In this document: piece by piece, positions 1 through 8,885 of the stretch | Position numbering within the stretch: position 1 is the stretch's first letter | Layout: each line of letters begins with the position of its first letter | Assembly (NCBI GenBank): GCA_965200765.1 | Contig: OZ241380.1 | Coordinates: 2,728,001-2,792,000 of the forward strand | DNA: 64,000 bases | Direction of reading: 5' to 3' | DNA from: G965200765 sp965200765 | GTDB lineage: Bacteria; Pseudomonadota; Gammaproteobacteria; Arenicellales; JAJDZL01 | The notes under the pieces: model-generated | What the model saw: the letters and a program-made list of their open reading frames with translations, nothing else | Told to the model about the DNA's origin: nothing | Database searches by the model: none | Program-made: the position numbers and the translations under genes

Positions 1-232
1 CAAAATCAGCTGCGATCGAAGTGCCCAAGAGCAATATCAGCAAGTCCGCACACTCCTCGGCGATCTGCTCCTTGCCCTTGCCTTTGGTCACGGCCGCTGA
101 AATTTCACCCAGTTCCTCAACCATCAGTGCAATTCGATACTTCAGATCGTGACCACCCTTTCCCGCCATATCAAACCTCTCATGAAACGCTTGTACCGCA
201 TTTCGCATCTCTGTAAAAGAATCTTGATTCAT
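1..232 (-). CDS. MazG-like nucleotide pyrophosphohydrolase, 3' end cut by window
   Basis: Reading from the ATG at 232 leftwards gives about 77 residues before the window ends. The fragment contains VEELGE followed about 20 residues later by EECADLLI, which is the paired ExxE...ExxD metal-binding pattern of the all-alpha MazG/dUTPase-like NTP pyrophosphohydrolases. These enzymes hydrolyse (d)NTPs to monophosphate and pyrophosphate. The ATG overlaps the TGA stop of the glycyl-tRNA synthetase gene by 4 bases (ATGA), so the two are very probably co-transcribed and translationally coupled. The exact subfamily (short MazG-like versus full MazG) cannot be told from the N-terminus alone. Confidence 0.75.
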   Translation of the reverse strand, partial: MNQDSFTEMRNAVQAFHERFDMAGKGGHDLKYRIALMVEELGEISAAVTKGKGKEQIAEECADLLILLLGTSIAADF

Positions 233-3200
233 TGCTTCACCTCACCCGGTTGCAACTGGGAAATGTCCGCTACCTTCAGAAACATATTGTTGATAAATGA
301 AACCAGTGCCACCCGATTCATCCGGAGTTCAATATTTTCGTCCATCACCATGACTTCGTCAAAAAACAGGTCAATCGGCTCTTTCAAGACCGCAAGCTCA
401 TGCAGTACACCTGAATGGTCAGATTTGCCCAGCAACGGTTCAATTCGCTGATTGACTTCTTTCGCCTTTCGGTACAGAGACTGTTCCGATTTCTCGATCA
501 GCAGTTCAGAGGTCACTCCATCGCGAACCAGTACATCGGCAGAACGCAGAATATTCCTGATGCGCTTGTTTGCCACCACGAGATTTTCAAACTCTGGCAG
601 ATTCCTGAACTGACGAACAGCCCTCAGTCGCATGTCGAACTCTAGCAACCGCGATAGCTTCAATTCGTACACCGATGCAAATTCGTCGGCGGTATATCCT
701 TGATCTATGCAATACCCTCTGAGACGATCCAGCATGAATTCAAATACCTTTTGTATCGTAGCTTCGTCTGGCACTGCAACTCCGTTATTGTCATCGCCGG
801 CACGCTGTTCTTGAAACAATTCAACCGCTTTGATCATGACAAATTGAATATCAAGGTTCAGTTTGCGCTCAATCACAATTCTGAGTACTGCAATCGCCAT
901 GCGTCGCAGTGAGTACGGGTCGCGGTCACCTTTAACAACTTCTCCCGCTGCCGTCAGTCCCACAAGAGAATCAATTCGATCTGCAATTGCGACACTGCAA
1001 CCGGCCGGAGATTCAGGAAGCATGCCAGTCGCGGATCTCGGATAATAACTTTCCTCAATCGCCTGCGCCAGCGTAACCAATTCGCCGTTTGCCTCCGCAT
1101 AGTATCGGCCCGCAGTACCCTGCAACTCGGGAAATTCGCCTACCAGCTCGGTTACCAGGTCGGCCTTTGACAGCAACGCTGAACGATGTGCGACTGTTGC
1201 GTCATAACCCAATGTTTCAGCAATAAATTCAGCGAGTTGCGATATGCGTATGGACTTGTCATACACTGAACCAAGCTTGTTGTGAAACACCAGGGTTTTC
1301 AGGTGCGGCAACTTGTCTTCCAAAGAACTTTTCAGGTCCTGATGCCAGAAAAATTCAGCATCTGCAAGCCGGGCACGCAATACCCGCTCATTCCCGTGCC
1401 TGACTCTTTGCAAAATTTCTTCATCATCCAGATTGATGTTCGCCACGCCAACAAACTTCGGCATCAAGTTGCCATCTGCATCCACCACCGAAAAGTACTT
1501 CTGATGATGCTCCATGGAAGTAACCAGAACCTCCTGGGGCAGTTTCAGAAACCGCTCGTCAAACGAACCCAAAAATGCAAACGGCCATTCAACCAGATTG
1601 GTAACCTGATTCAACAAGGTTTCCTTGACTACCACATTTCCGCCTGTTACAGACTCCAAGCTCTGAATTTGCTTCAATATTAATTCTTTTCGTCGCTGTG
1701 AGTCAGCAATGACCCGGCCATGCGCTTCCAATTGTTCTTCGTAGTCATCCGCACAGGGGAGGTTGATGTTTCCCGGATGGTGAAAACGGTGCCCGACTGT
1801 ACTGGAGCCGGACCCAACCGAAAAGACTTCGCAGGGTATTTCCTCATTCCCGTGAAGAAGAACCGCCCAGTGTACTGGTCGAACAAACTGAGCCTCGCTG
1901 TTGCCCCAGCGCATTCGCTTGGAAATCGGCAACCTCGCCACTGTGTTTTCAATACATTCCGGAATTGAATCAACCGCACTTCTGCCAGGGTCCGTATACC
2001 GGTACGCAAGATAACTTGCCTTGTCGGTTTCCACTCGTACCAATTCATCCACTTCCAACCCGCAGGATTTTGCAAACCCCGTGCTGGCAGCTGTCGGATT
2101 ACCATCCGCGTCAAATGCTCGGTTTAATGGCGGACCACGACGTTCCTTTTGTACTTCAGGGCTTCTGCGAAGCACCTCTGCAATCAATACGCCGATACGT
2201 CTGGGAGTGCCAAAACTTTGGGACTGTTGCTCCATCGTTTCAATCAGTCCTGCACGATGCAGTTCCTCTTTCAACCCTTTCTCTAGTGCTACGGCAAGTG
2301 TTTCAACCGAGTCAGGCGGCAATTCTTCGGTGCCAATTTCAAGCAATAGCGAAGCCGGTTTTGACGATTGGGACTCTGTTGAAATATTACTGGACGCTGT
2401 AGCGCTTTCAACTGTTGATGTTTCCTGCCGACGCAACCCGGGAAATCCTTGAGTCTCCCGACTTTGGTAGTATGCTTCTGCAACCATTCTGGCAAGATTG
2501 CGCACCCGTCCAATGTATCGTGCCCGCTCTGTCACACCGATCATTTTTCTCGCATCAAGCAAATTGAAGGTATGCGATGCTTGCAACACCTTCTCGTATG
2601 CTGGAAACGGCAGATCCTGATTCACCAGTTCTTTGCATTGAATCTCCAGAGAGTCGAATTTTTCAAACAAAAAATCCGTATCAGCGTATTCAAAATTAAA
2701 GGCTGATTGTTCTTTCTCGAACTGAAGGTAAAGATCGCCGTAGGTCCAGTTGTCATTCCACTTCAGGTCGAAAACGTTCTCGACTCCCTGTACATACATT
2801 GCAATCCGCTCCAGTCCATAAGTGATTTCTCCGGTTACCGGTCGACACTCCATGCCACCTGCCTGCTGAAAATAGGTTACCTGAGTTATCTCCATCCCGT
2901 TGAGCCAGACTTCCCAACCCAGACCCCAAGCTCCCAATGTGGGTGATTCCCAGTCATCTTCAACGAATCGTATATCGTCTTGCAAGGGGTCAATATTCAA
3001 TCGGCGCAATGAGTCCAGATAAATTTCCTGGAAATCAATGGGCGACGGTTTCAGTACCACCTGATATTGAAAATAGTGCTGCAAACGATTTGGATTTTCG
3101 CCATACCGGCCATCAGTTGGTCGTCTCGATGGTTGGACATAGGCTGACTTTGTCGGTTCGGGTCCAACTGCCGCGAGAAAGGTTGCCGGATGGAATGTAC

Positions 3201-3294
3201 CAGCACCGACTTCCATGTCATAAGGCTGTAGGATGACACACCCTTGCTCTGACCAGTAATCGTTTAACGCAAATATGATTTGTTGAAAGTTCAA
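229..3294 (-). CDS. glyQS: Fused glycyl-tRNA synthetase alpha-beta (GlyQS)
   Basis: Charges tRNA-Gly with glycine in the cytoplasm. Residues 1 to about 290 are a complete alpha subunit (GlyQ-like: FQQIIFALNDYW, QPYDMEVGAGTFHPATF, GGMECRPVTGEITYGLERIA). A Ser/Thr-rich linker of about 25 residues follows, and from about residue 313 a complete beta subunit begins (LLLEIGTEELPP, later MRWGN, TSMEHHQKYF, RDPYSLRRMAIAVLR). Most proteobacteria encode these as separate glyQ and glyS genes; here they are one 1021-residue protein with no stop between. Fusion of the two chains is known in chlamydiae and some other lineages. It ends by a 4-base overlap with the MazG-like gene. Confidence 0.95.
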   Translation of the reverse strand: MNFQQIIFALNDYWSEQGCVILQPYDMEVGAGTFHPATFLAAVGPEPTKSAYVQPSRRPTDGRYGENPNRLQHYFQYQVVLKPSPIDFQEIYLDSLRRLNIDPLQDDIRFVEDDWESPTLGAWGLGWEVWLNGMEITQVTYFQQAGGMECRPVTGEITYGLERIAMYVQGVENVFDLKWNDNWTYGDLYLQFEKEQSAFNFEYADTDFLFEKFDSLEIQCKELVNQDLPFPAYEKVLQASHTFNLLDARKMIGVTERARYIGRVRNLARMVAEAYYQSRETQGFPGLRRQETSTVESATASSNISTESQSSKPASLLLEIGTEELPPDSVETLAVALEKGLKEELHRAGLIETMEQQSQSFGTPRRIGVLIAEVLRRSPEVQKERRGPPLNRAFDADGNPTAASTGFAKSCGLEVDELVRVETDKASYLAYRYTDPGRSAVDSIPECIENTVARLPISKRMRWGNSEAQFVRPVHWAVLLHGNEEIPCEVFSVGSGSSTVGHRFHHPGNINLPCADDYEEQLEAHGRVIADSQRRKELILKQIQSLESVTGGNVVVKETLLNQVTNLVEWPFAFLGSFDERFLKLPQEVLVTSMEHHQKYFSVVDADGNLMPKFVGVANINLDDEEILQRVRHGNERVLRARLADAEFFWHQDLKSSLEDKLPHLKTLVFHNKLGSVYDKSIRISQLAEFIAETLGYDATVAHRSALLSKADLVTELVGEFPELQGTAGRYYAEANGELVTLAQAIEESYYPRSATGMLPESPAGCSVAIADRIDSLVGLTAAGEVVKGDRDPYSLRRMAIAVLRIVIERKLNLDIQFVMIKAVELFQEQRAGDDNNGVAVPDEATIQKVFEFMLDRLRGYCIDQGYTADEFASVYELKLSRLLEFDMRLRAVRQFRNLPEFENLVVANKRIRNILRSADVLVRDGVTSELLIEKSEQSLYRKAKEVNQRIEPLLGKSDHSGVLHELAVLKEPIDLFFDEVMVMDENIELRMNRVALVSFINNMFLKVADISQLQPGEVKQ

Positions 3295-3540
3295 GGCAAT
3301 TCGCTTGTTTTCACAGACAGTATTGTTTGATTGATGCGAGGACAGCGATTGAATGACAGGAGCTGACTCATGCTTGTCTATTGTACTCGCGCCGGGTGCT
3401 TCGTTTGAACTCGGTAATGAATATCATGACCGGCTAGCAGGATACAGGAGCTAGTCTTGTAGTCGCTATGCTATTGACATTGTGCGTCGATTCGACTTTG
3501 AGTTATTGCTTTGCTCTCCGGTAAGCTACGATTGCCCACT
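3295..3540. other. Gap between the R-M-like module and glyQS
   Basis: About 250 bases that must contain the promoter of glyQS (read leftwards). I see no convincing ORF, tRNA or strong hairpin. The end of the frameshifted small ORF described at 3541 borders it. Confidence 0.5.
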
Positions 3541-3703
3541 TCAATTGGCCAGTTCGCCAAGTTTCTGCTCATCGCTCATCCAGCAAAGGCTTTCACTGGA
3601 TATTTGCAATCCTACCCCAAGGAAATTGGTAAATTTGCCTTCAAATGATTTCCATCGGGGAGTACCAGATTCATTAAACCGTTTTCCAGAAATTCAATTC
3701 CAT
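3541..3703 (-). pseudogene. Frameshifted small ORF downstream of the second GHKL-nuclease copy
   Basis: One base after the TAG stop of the upstream ATPase gene there is an ATG (3703) that opens MELNFWK and then stops after nine codons. The homologous DNA between the two ATPase copies (5796 downwards) reads MELNFWKRF and stays open, and alignment shows one extra base here in the GGAAAACGG stretch. Correcting that single base restores an ORF of about 53 codons ending in LGELAN and a TGA at 3541. The interval is 163 nt, i.e. 54 codons plus one base, as expected for a +1 frameshift. The inferred intact product is small and has no recognised domain. It may have been a third gene of the module, or only an out-of-frame read of non-coding DNA; the shared start and reading frame in both copies favour the former. 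Confidence 0.45.
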
Positions 3704-3704
3704 G

Positions 3705-5675
3705 CTAATCTTCCCCATCCTCTTCAATGTTTTGCAGGAGTCGGGAAATTCGACCTTGTACGTATGTACTCTTGTCCAAAAATTCCTGATATGCATTGAA
3801 GGCGCTGTTTATCAGTTGGTCGTAAAGAACCACCCTTACTCCTTTAACATTCAACATTGACTCTGATTCTTGTCTTTCTTGGAAATTACTCCAGTCATTC
3901 AGCTCATTTCCCACAACACAAACGACATCAATTTTAGGATTTTGCTCACCTTTCACCTCTGACAATAATTTCTTTAGAGCATTACGGTAAAGATTCACTT
4001 GCTTTAAGAGTGAAAAAGTATCTGTCCGTACACTTGCTCGTTTCAATTCTACAATGATGTGCTTCCCCGCTGTAGTTCTATATTTGATATCAACGCGACC
4101 TTGTAACTCTTCATCAGTCAACGAAGTTGAAATTTTCTCGAATTCCTTGATTAATCGCTGCTCCATATATTCAGAACCAGACACCTTTTCCCATGATGGA
4201 TCCAACAACCATAAGTGATCAAACAAGTGTTTCTGAATTACACGCTCCTTTTCGTCGTCTTCAATCAGATTCCGCAACGCTCTGACAACACCAATACGAC
4301 CCTTGACAATCTGATGAAACAGAGTTGCTTCCAATTCATCCAAATGTCCAAAAACCTTTCCGAACTCGACGATGGTATCACCAGTTAGATCCCGTAATGC
4401 ATCAAGGTTCTGCTTTGCTTTCAAACACTCAAAGGCCAGTACACTGTATTGAAACAGCATCGCACGCTGTTCCGGCTTGTCTACCATGATTCGGTTGACC
4501 TTTCCAAAAATCTGTTCGGCCCGATGTTGGTCATCCTTGCCCAATGATTCGAACCACTCTTTAATCGCGTAACTTTCAAACGCGACTTCCTTTGCAACTT
4601 TGTTTCTCAGTGTTGTCCAATGGTTCTTGATGTAAGTGATTTCTGATTTGACAGCTTCACAAAGTGCAACATTTCGTTCATCGTCTTCAACCACAGACTG
4701 GCGATTCGTTGTTACAATATCCGGATAGACATCGTCATCAAGGTCATCCGCACAAATCTCTCCAATAATGAATTTTGAGTAAAGGCCCGTTTCACCGAAG
4801 GGTTGAAGTATGTCTTCCTGAACAAGCTTGCCCCGGGCCATTACAACGATCTTGTTCCAGCTATCGCCTTCTGTCATTAGCTGACCAGACTCCTTGACAG
4901 TTCCTATCCATCCTTCAAATTTTGACTCTTCACGTTCCTCTATATGCTCCAAATTGCTGCACAACTCAATGCATTTTCGTCCGTACTCTCCATAGTACCA
5001 GACATATTGGAGATTTCGGTAATAGTCACGGTCTGTTACATCAATCGGTTCGTTGTTCAAATTTATCTCAAATTCATGGTCTGAACCCAGTATGCTAAAC
5101 CGACGAGCCAATCGCCTCCGCAAAGCTTTCTCCGTCTGGTTTAGCCTTTTTCTTGGCTTGCGCAGAACAATACGGGTACCGCTTGGCATGGAATCCATTT
5201 CCGGTTCTATCTGGAGAGGATGGTAGGTACCCTTTGTGCGTCCTTCTCGAATCGCTTCCTGAATTTCCGGGAGGGACATGCTAAAGGCTATCGGCTCCTT
5301 ACCCTCAAATCGCGAATGAACATCAATAACATTTGCAACAGAAAACAGAGACAGCTTGCCAATTCCCTTTCGACCCATTACAGGGCGTTGAAACTTGGAA
5401 GTGACCGGATCTTCATACTCCCGACGCCTGTACCCAACTCTGAGGAATTTCTCATTGATATCTTCCACAGACATGCCATGGCCGTCATCACAAATCGAAA
5501 TCGTTTCAGCATGCGAATTGATTCTGATTGTTACAGAAGTGGCATCTGCATCCCATGAATTTGCAACCGCCTCGGCAAGTACCGCAGGCACGTTGCTGTA
5601 AAGATTGACCCCCAAATGATTGAGCACATTCAAATCAATCGTCATTTTGAAAATTTTCTTGACTTCAGCATCCAT
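3705..5675 (-). CDS. GHKL (MutL/MORC-type) ATPase with C-terminal PD-(D/E)xK nuclease domain, copy 2
   Basis: 656 residues, equal in length and roughly 85-90% identical by eye to the gene at 5798-7768. The N-terminal GHKL ATPase shows the N box (EAVANSWDA), the DDGHGM motif and GRKGIGKLS, as in MutL, Hsp90 and MORC. The C-terminal region has RVD, then VELKR 14 residues later, matching D...ExK of a PD-(D/E)xK nuclease. Inference: an ATP-dependent nucleic-acid effector of a restriction-like system together with the C5 methyltransferase upstream. The N-terminal 220 residues are best conserved; differences are concentrated at about residues 555-610 after the nuclease core. Its start overlaps a 43-codon hybrid ORF by 11 bases exactly as copy 1 overlaps the methyltransferase, so coupling is preserved. 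Confidence 0.85.
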   Translation of the reverse strand: MDAEVKKIFKMTIDLNVLNHLGVNLYSNVPAVLAEAVANSWDADATSVTIRINSHAETISICDDGHGMSVEDINEKFLRVGYRRREYEDPVTSKFQRPVMGRKGIGKLSLFSVANVIDVHSRFEGKEPIAFSMSLPEIQEAIREGRTKGTYHPLQIEPEMDSMPSGTRIVLRKPRKRLNQTEKALRRRLARRFSILGSDHEFEINLNNEPIDVTDRDYYRNLQYVWYYGEYGRKCIELCSNLEHIEEREESKFEGWIGTVKESGQLMTEGDSWNKIVVMARGKLVQEDILQPFGETGLYSKFIIGEICADDLDDDVYPDIVTTNRQSVVEDDERNVALCEAVKSEITYIKNHWTTLRNKVAKEVAFESYAIKEWFESLGKDDQHRAEQIFGKVNRIMVDKPEQRAMLFQYSVLAFECLKAKQNLDALRDLTGDTIVEFGKVFGHLDELEATLFHQIVKGRIGVVRALRNLIEDDEKERVIQKHLFDHLWLLDPSWEKVSGSEYMEQRLIKEFEKISTSLTDEELQGRVDIKYRTTAGKHIIVELKRASVRTDTFSLLKQVNLYRNALKKLLSEVKGEQNPKIDVVCVVGNELNDWSNFQERQESESMLNVKGVRVVLYDQLINSAFNAYQEFLDKSTYVQGRISRLLQNIEEDGED

Positions 5676-5796
5676 AGCTTTTCAAATTTTTGCTTACACT
5701 TTTTGCAATTGCTCGTGCCAGTGCGACTGGCACTGCATTGCCTATCCATCGGGAAGTGCCAGATTTAATGAACCTTTTCCAGAAATTCAATTCCAT
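5665..5796 (-). CDS. Hybrid 43-aa ORF at the duplication junction (small-ORF head fused to methyltransferase tail)
   Basis: An ATG at 5796, one base after the stop of copy 1, opens MELNFWKRFIKSGTS and then runs in frame into RWIGNAVPVALARAIAK and the rest of the methyltransferase C-terminus, ending at the TGA at 5665. The first 15 residues correspond to the start of the small ORF that also lies at 3703; the last 28 duplicate the end of the methyltransferase (one change, E to A). It is therefore a chimera made by the tandem duplication. The isolated motif X region cannot be an active methyltransferase. Its likely present role is only to bring ribosomes to the overlapping start of copy 2; whether a peptide accumulates is unknown. 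Confidence 0.6.
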   Translation of the reverse strand: MELNFWKRFIKSGTSRWIGNAVPVALARAIAKSVSKNLKSYGC

Positions 5797-5797
5797 G

Positions 5798-7768
5798 CTA
5801 ATCTTCCACATCCTCTTCAATTTTTTGTAGTAGTCGGGAAATTCGTCCTTCTACGTATGTACTCTTTTCCAAAAATTCCTGGTATGCTTTGTAGGCATTG
5901 TTTATCAGTTGGTCGTAAAGGACAACTCTAGCACCATCAATCCTCAGTATCTCTTCGGATCTCTGTCTTCCATTATGGTCTTCCCAATCCTTAAGATCGC
6001 GACCCACAACACATATAATTTCGATTATGGACTCTTGGTCGTTTTCAGTTGCGGACAATATTTTCTTTAGAGTATTTCGATAAATTTCAATTTGCCTCAA
6101 TAGCGTAAGGGTATCTGTCCGAACACTTGCTCGTTTCAATTCTACAATGACATGCTTACCTGCAGTAGTTCTATATTTAATGTCAACGCGGCCTCGTAAC
6201 TCTTCATCAGTCAACGAATTTGAAATATTCTCGAATTCCTTGGCTAATCGCTGCTCCATGTATTCAGAACCAGACACCTTTTCCCATGATGGATCCAACA
6301 ACCATAAATGATCAAACAAGTGTTCCTGAATCACACGTTCTTTCTCATTTTCGTCAACCAAATCCTGTAATGCTCTAACAACACCAATACGACCCTTGAC
6401 AATCTGATGATACAGAGTTGCTTCCAAATCATCCAAATGTCCAAAAACCTTTCCGAACTCAACAATGGTATCACCAGTTAGATCCCGTAATGCATCAAGG
6501 TTCTGCTTTGCTTTCAAACTCTCAAAGGCTAGTGCACTGAATTGAAACAGTATCGCACGCTGTTCTGGATTGTCTACCATGATTCGATTGACTTTTCCAA
6601 AAATCTGTTCGGCCCGGCGCTGGTCATCCTTGCCCAATGATTCGAACCACTCTTTAATCGCGTTACTTTTAAACGCTACTTCCTTTGCAACTTCGATTCT
6701 CAGTTTTGTCCAATGTTTCTTTATGTAGGTTATTTCTGATTTGACAGCCTCACAAAGTGCAACATTTCGCTCATCGTCTTCAACCACAGACTGACGATTC
6801 GTTGTTACAATATCCGGATGGGCATCTTCATCAAGATTATCCGCACAGATCTCTCCAATAATGAATTTTGAGTATAGGCCCGTTTCACCGAAGGGTTGAA
6901 GTATGTCTTCCTGAACAAGCTTGCCTCGGGCCATTACCACGATCTTGTTCCAACTGTCGCCTTCTGTCATTAGCTGACCAGACTCCTTGACAGTTCCTAT
7001 CCATCCTTCAAAATTTGACTCTTCACGTTCCTCTTTATGCTCCAAATTGCTACACAACTCAACGCATTTTCGTCCGTATTCTCCATAGTACCAGACATAT
7101 TGGAGATTTCGGTAATAGTCACGATCTGCTATATCAATTGGTTCGTTGTTCAAATTTATATGAAAATTGTAGTCTGAACCCAGTATGCTAAACCGACGAG
7201 CCAATCGCCTCCGCAAAGCTTTCGGTGTCTGGTTTAACCTTTTTCTTGGCTTGCGCAGAACAATACGGGTACCGCTTGGCATGGAATCCATTTCTGGTTC
7301 TATCTGGGGAGGGTGATAGGTGTCTTGTGTGCGTCCTTCTCGAATCGCTTCCTGAATTTCCGTGAGCGACATGCTAAAGGCTATCGGCTCCTGATCTTTA
7401 ATTCGCGAATGAACATCAATAACATTTGCAACAGAAAACAAAGACAGCTTGCCAATTCCCTTTCGACCCATTACAGGACGTTGGAACTTGGAAGTGACTG
7501 GATTTTCATACTCCCGACGCCGGTACCCAACTCTGAGGAATTTCTCATTGATATCTTCCACAGACATGCCATGGCCGTCATCACAAATCGAAATCGTTTC
7601 AGCATGCGAATTTATTCTGATTGTTACAGAAGTGGCATCTGCATCCCATGAATTTGCAACCGCCTCGGCAAGTACCGCAGGCACGTTGCTGTAAAGATTG
7701 ACCCCCAAATGATTGAGCACATTCAAATCAATCGTCATTTTGAAAATTTTCTTGACTTCAGCATCCAT
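5798..7768 (-). CDS. GHKL (MutL/MORC-type) ATPase with C-terminal PD-(D/E)xK nuclease domain, copy 1
   Basis: 656 residues directly after the C5 methyltransferase, overlapping its 3' end by 11 bases, so the pair is a translationally coupled operon. GHKL motifs: EAVANSWDA (N box), DDGHGM, GRKGIGKLSLFS and GTRIVLRK. Middle region of unknown fold includes HLFDHLWLLDPSW. Nuclease signature: D529, E543 and K545 (RVD...VELK), followed by RQIEIYR which resembles the QxxxY motif seen in several PD-(D/E)xK nucleases. Comparative genomics has described MutL/MORC-like ATPases in restriction-modification-type loci with C5 methyltransferases; here ATPase and nuclease are one chain. The role in restriction is inference from domains and context. 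Less likely alternative: a DNA repair ATPase. Confidence 0.87.
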   Translation of the reverse strand: MDAEVKKIFKMTIDLNVLNHLGVNLYSNVPAVLAEAVANSWDADATSVTIRINSHAETISICDDGHGMSVEDINEKFLRVGYRRREYENPVTSKFQRPVMGRKGIGKLSLFSVANVIDVHSRIKDQEPIAFSMSLTEIQEAIREGRTQDTYHPPQIEPEMDSMPSGTRIVLRKPRKRLNQTPKALRRRLARRFSILGSDYNFHINLNNEPIDIADRDYYRNLQYVWYYGEYGRKCVELCSNLEHKEEREESNFEGWIGTVKESGQLMTEGDSWNKIVVMARGKLVQEDILQPFGETGLYSKFIIGEICADNLDEDAHPDIVTTNRQSVVEDDERNVALCEAVKSEITYIKKHWTKLRIEVAKEVAFKSNAIKEWFESLGKDDQRRAEQIFGKVNRIMVDNPEQRAILFQFSALAFESLKAKQNLDALRDLTGDTIVEFGKVFGHLDDLEATLYHQIVKGRIGVVRALQDLVDENEKERVIQEHLFDHLWLLDPSWEKVSGSEYMEQRLAKEFENISNSLTDEELRGRVDIKYRTTAGKHVIVELKRASVRTDTLTLLRQIEIYRNTLKKILSATENDQESIIEIICVVGRDLKDWEDHNGRQRSEEILRIDGARVVLYDQLINNAYKAYQEFLEKSTYVEGRISRLLQKIEEDVED

Positions 7769-8885
7769 AGCTTTTCAAATTTTTGCTTACACTTTTTGCA
7801 ATTGCTCGTGCCAGTTCGACTGGCACTGCATTGCCTATCCATCGGGCAACTGTAGAGGTATTCGGTTGTTCGCCACTCTTTGAAAACTGGTAATTACGTG
7901 GGAATGTCTGCAATAATGCCGCTTCCCGCAAAGATATTGCTCTGTCTTGTTCGGGATGCCCGAACCTGCCGTTTCCAAATCCGTAGCATTGAGTTGTAAT
8001 CGTTGGGCCAAGTTCGTTCCACATCATACGTCCGTAAACACTACTGTAAGATTCCCCTGTCTTCTTTTTGTGGCAATTTGCAACCAGGAACTGGTCCCAA
8101 TCTCGCCACGAACCCCCTGGTTTGGAGGCTCGAATTCTCGCCAGATTAATTTCTGTTAGCCGGCTTGAACGGTGCAAAGCATCTTCTGCATCGCATTCCC
8201 CGGCCGAAATAGGAGGTAATGTAGAGATTGCATCTTTGACAGTGATGTAGTTTTCGGGTTCATGCGTGGGCGGCACAAGTTCAATTTTTCCCAACTTTGA
8301 AGCGAGCAATACAAGACGCTTTCGAAGCTGAGGGACTCCGTAGTCCGCACACTTTATGATGTTCCACCAAACAAAATAGCCATCATCTTTCAATTTCTGT
8401 TCAAACTCCTGAAACAAATGGCCACCTTTATAACTGACCAGTCTCGGGACATTTTCCATAGATACAATATCGGGCTGCGATTCACGAATGATTTGACTAA
8501 AGTCTCGTAGTAGCCGCCACTTGCCTTGTTTTCCACCGTTGGTATAAGTCGAAAAAGGTTGACATGGTGCACAACCAACCAGAATTTTCGGTTCATCCCG
8601 GTGAAAATATTCATTCAAATCCACACCTTGAATGTCCTGAATATCCCGCTTCAGAAATTCTGCATTATTATTGTTCCTTTCATAAGCATAGCTGCACGTA
8701 GCATCCGTATCAATTCCGGCTGCAACCGTAAAACCCTCCAGCAGGAATCCATGGCTCAAGCCACCAATTCCACAAAACAAATCAACAACTCTTCCGGGCC
8801 TGTTGTTCGTGTGTGCTTTCAGTGAGCGCCCATGGCATCGGTCTGCTCTCTTTGCAGGCTTGCAAATGACTTCGTGCTGTTCCAT
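7758..8885 (-). CDS. C5-cytosine DNA methyltransferase
   Basis: 375 residues. Methylates cytosine at C5 using S-adenosylmethionine. Motif I is VVDLFCGIGGLSHGF, motif IV is GCAPCQPFS with the catalytic Cys at 108, motif VI is MENVP, and the late motif WIGNAVP lies at about 349-355. The length matches Dcm-type enzymes of R-M systems. It is the first gene of a minus-strand operon with two GHKL-nuclease genes, so a protective methyltransferase is the natural reading; target specificity cannot be read. The start at 8885 is the only upstream Met and has a weak ribosome binding site; about 30 residues precede motif I. Its 3' end was copied into the downstream duplication. Confidence 0.93.
   Translation of the reverse strand: MEQHEVICKPAKRADRCHGRSLKAHTNNRPGRVVDLFCGIGGLSHGFLLEGFTVAAGIDTDATCSYAYERNNNNAEFLKRDIQDIQGVDLNEYFHRDEPKILVGCAPCQPFSTYTNGGKQGKWRLLRDFSQIIRESQPDIVSMENVPRLVSYKGGHLFQEFEQKLKDDGYFVWWNIIKCADYGVPQLRKRLVLLASKLGKIELVPPTHEPENYITVKDAISTLPPISAGECDAEDALHRSSRLTEINLARIRASKPGGSWRDWDQFLVANCHKKKTGESYSSVYGRMMWNELGPTITTQCYGFGNGRFGHPEQDRAISLREAALLQTFPRNYQFSKSGEQPNTSTVARWIGNAVPVELARAIAKSVSKNLKSYGC

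Larger units (their letters stand above)
3651..7846. repeat. Tandem duplication, two units of about 2.09 kb with 9-bp microhomology at the joints
   Basis: The nine bases TCCATCGGG occur at 3651-3659, 5745-5753 and 7838-7846, spaced 2094 and 2093 bases apart. Each unit carries the last 28 codons of the methyltransferase (or their copy), a full GHKL-nuclease gene and the first part of a small ORF. Sequence similarity between the units stops abruptly at these nonamers: the downstream flank continues as unrelated DNA at 3650, the upstream flank as the body of the methyltransferase at 7847. This is the expected footprint of a duplication through short homology between the 3' end of the methyltransferase gene and DNA downstream of the ATPase gene. 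Confidence 0.9.
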
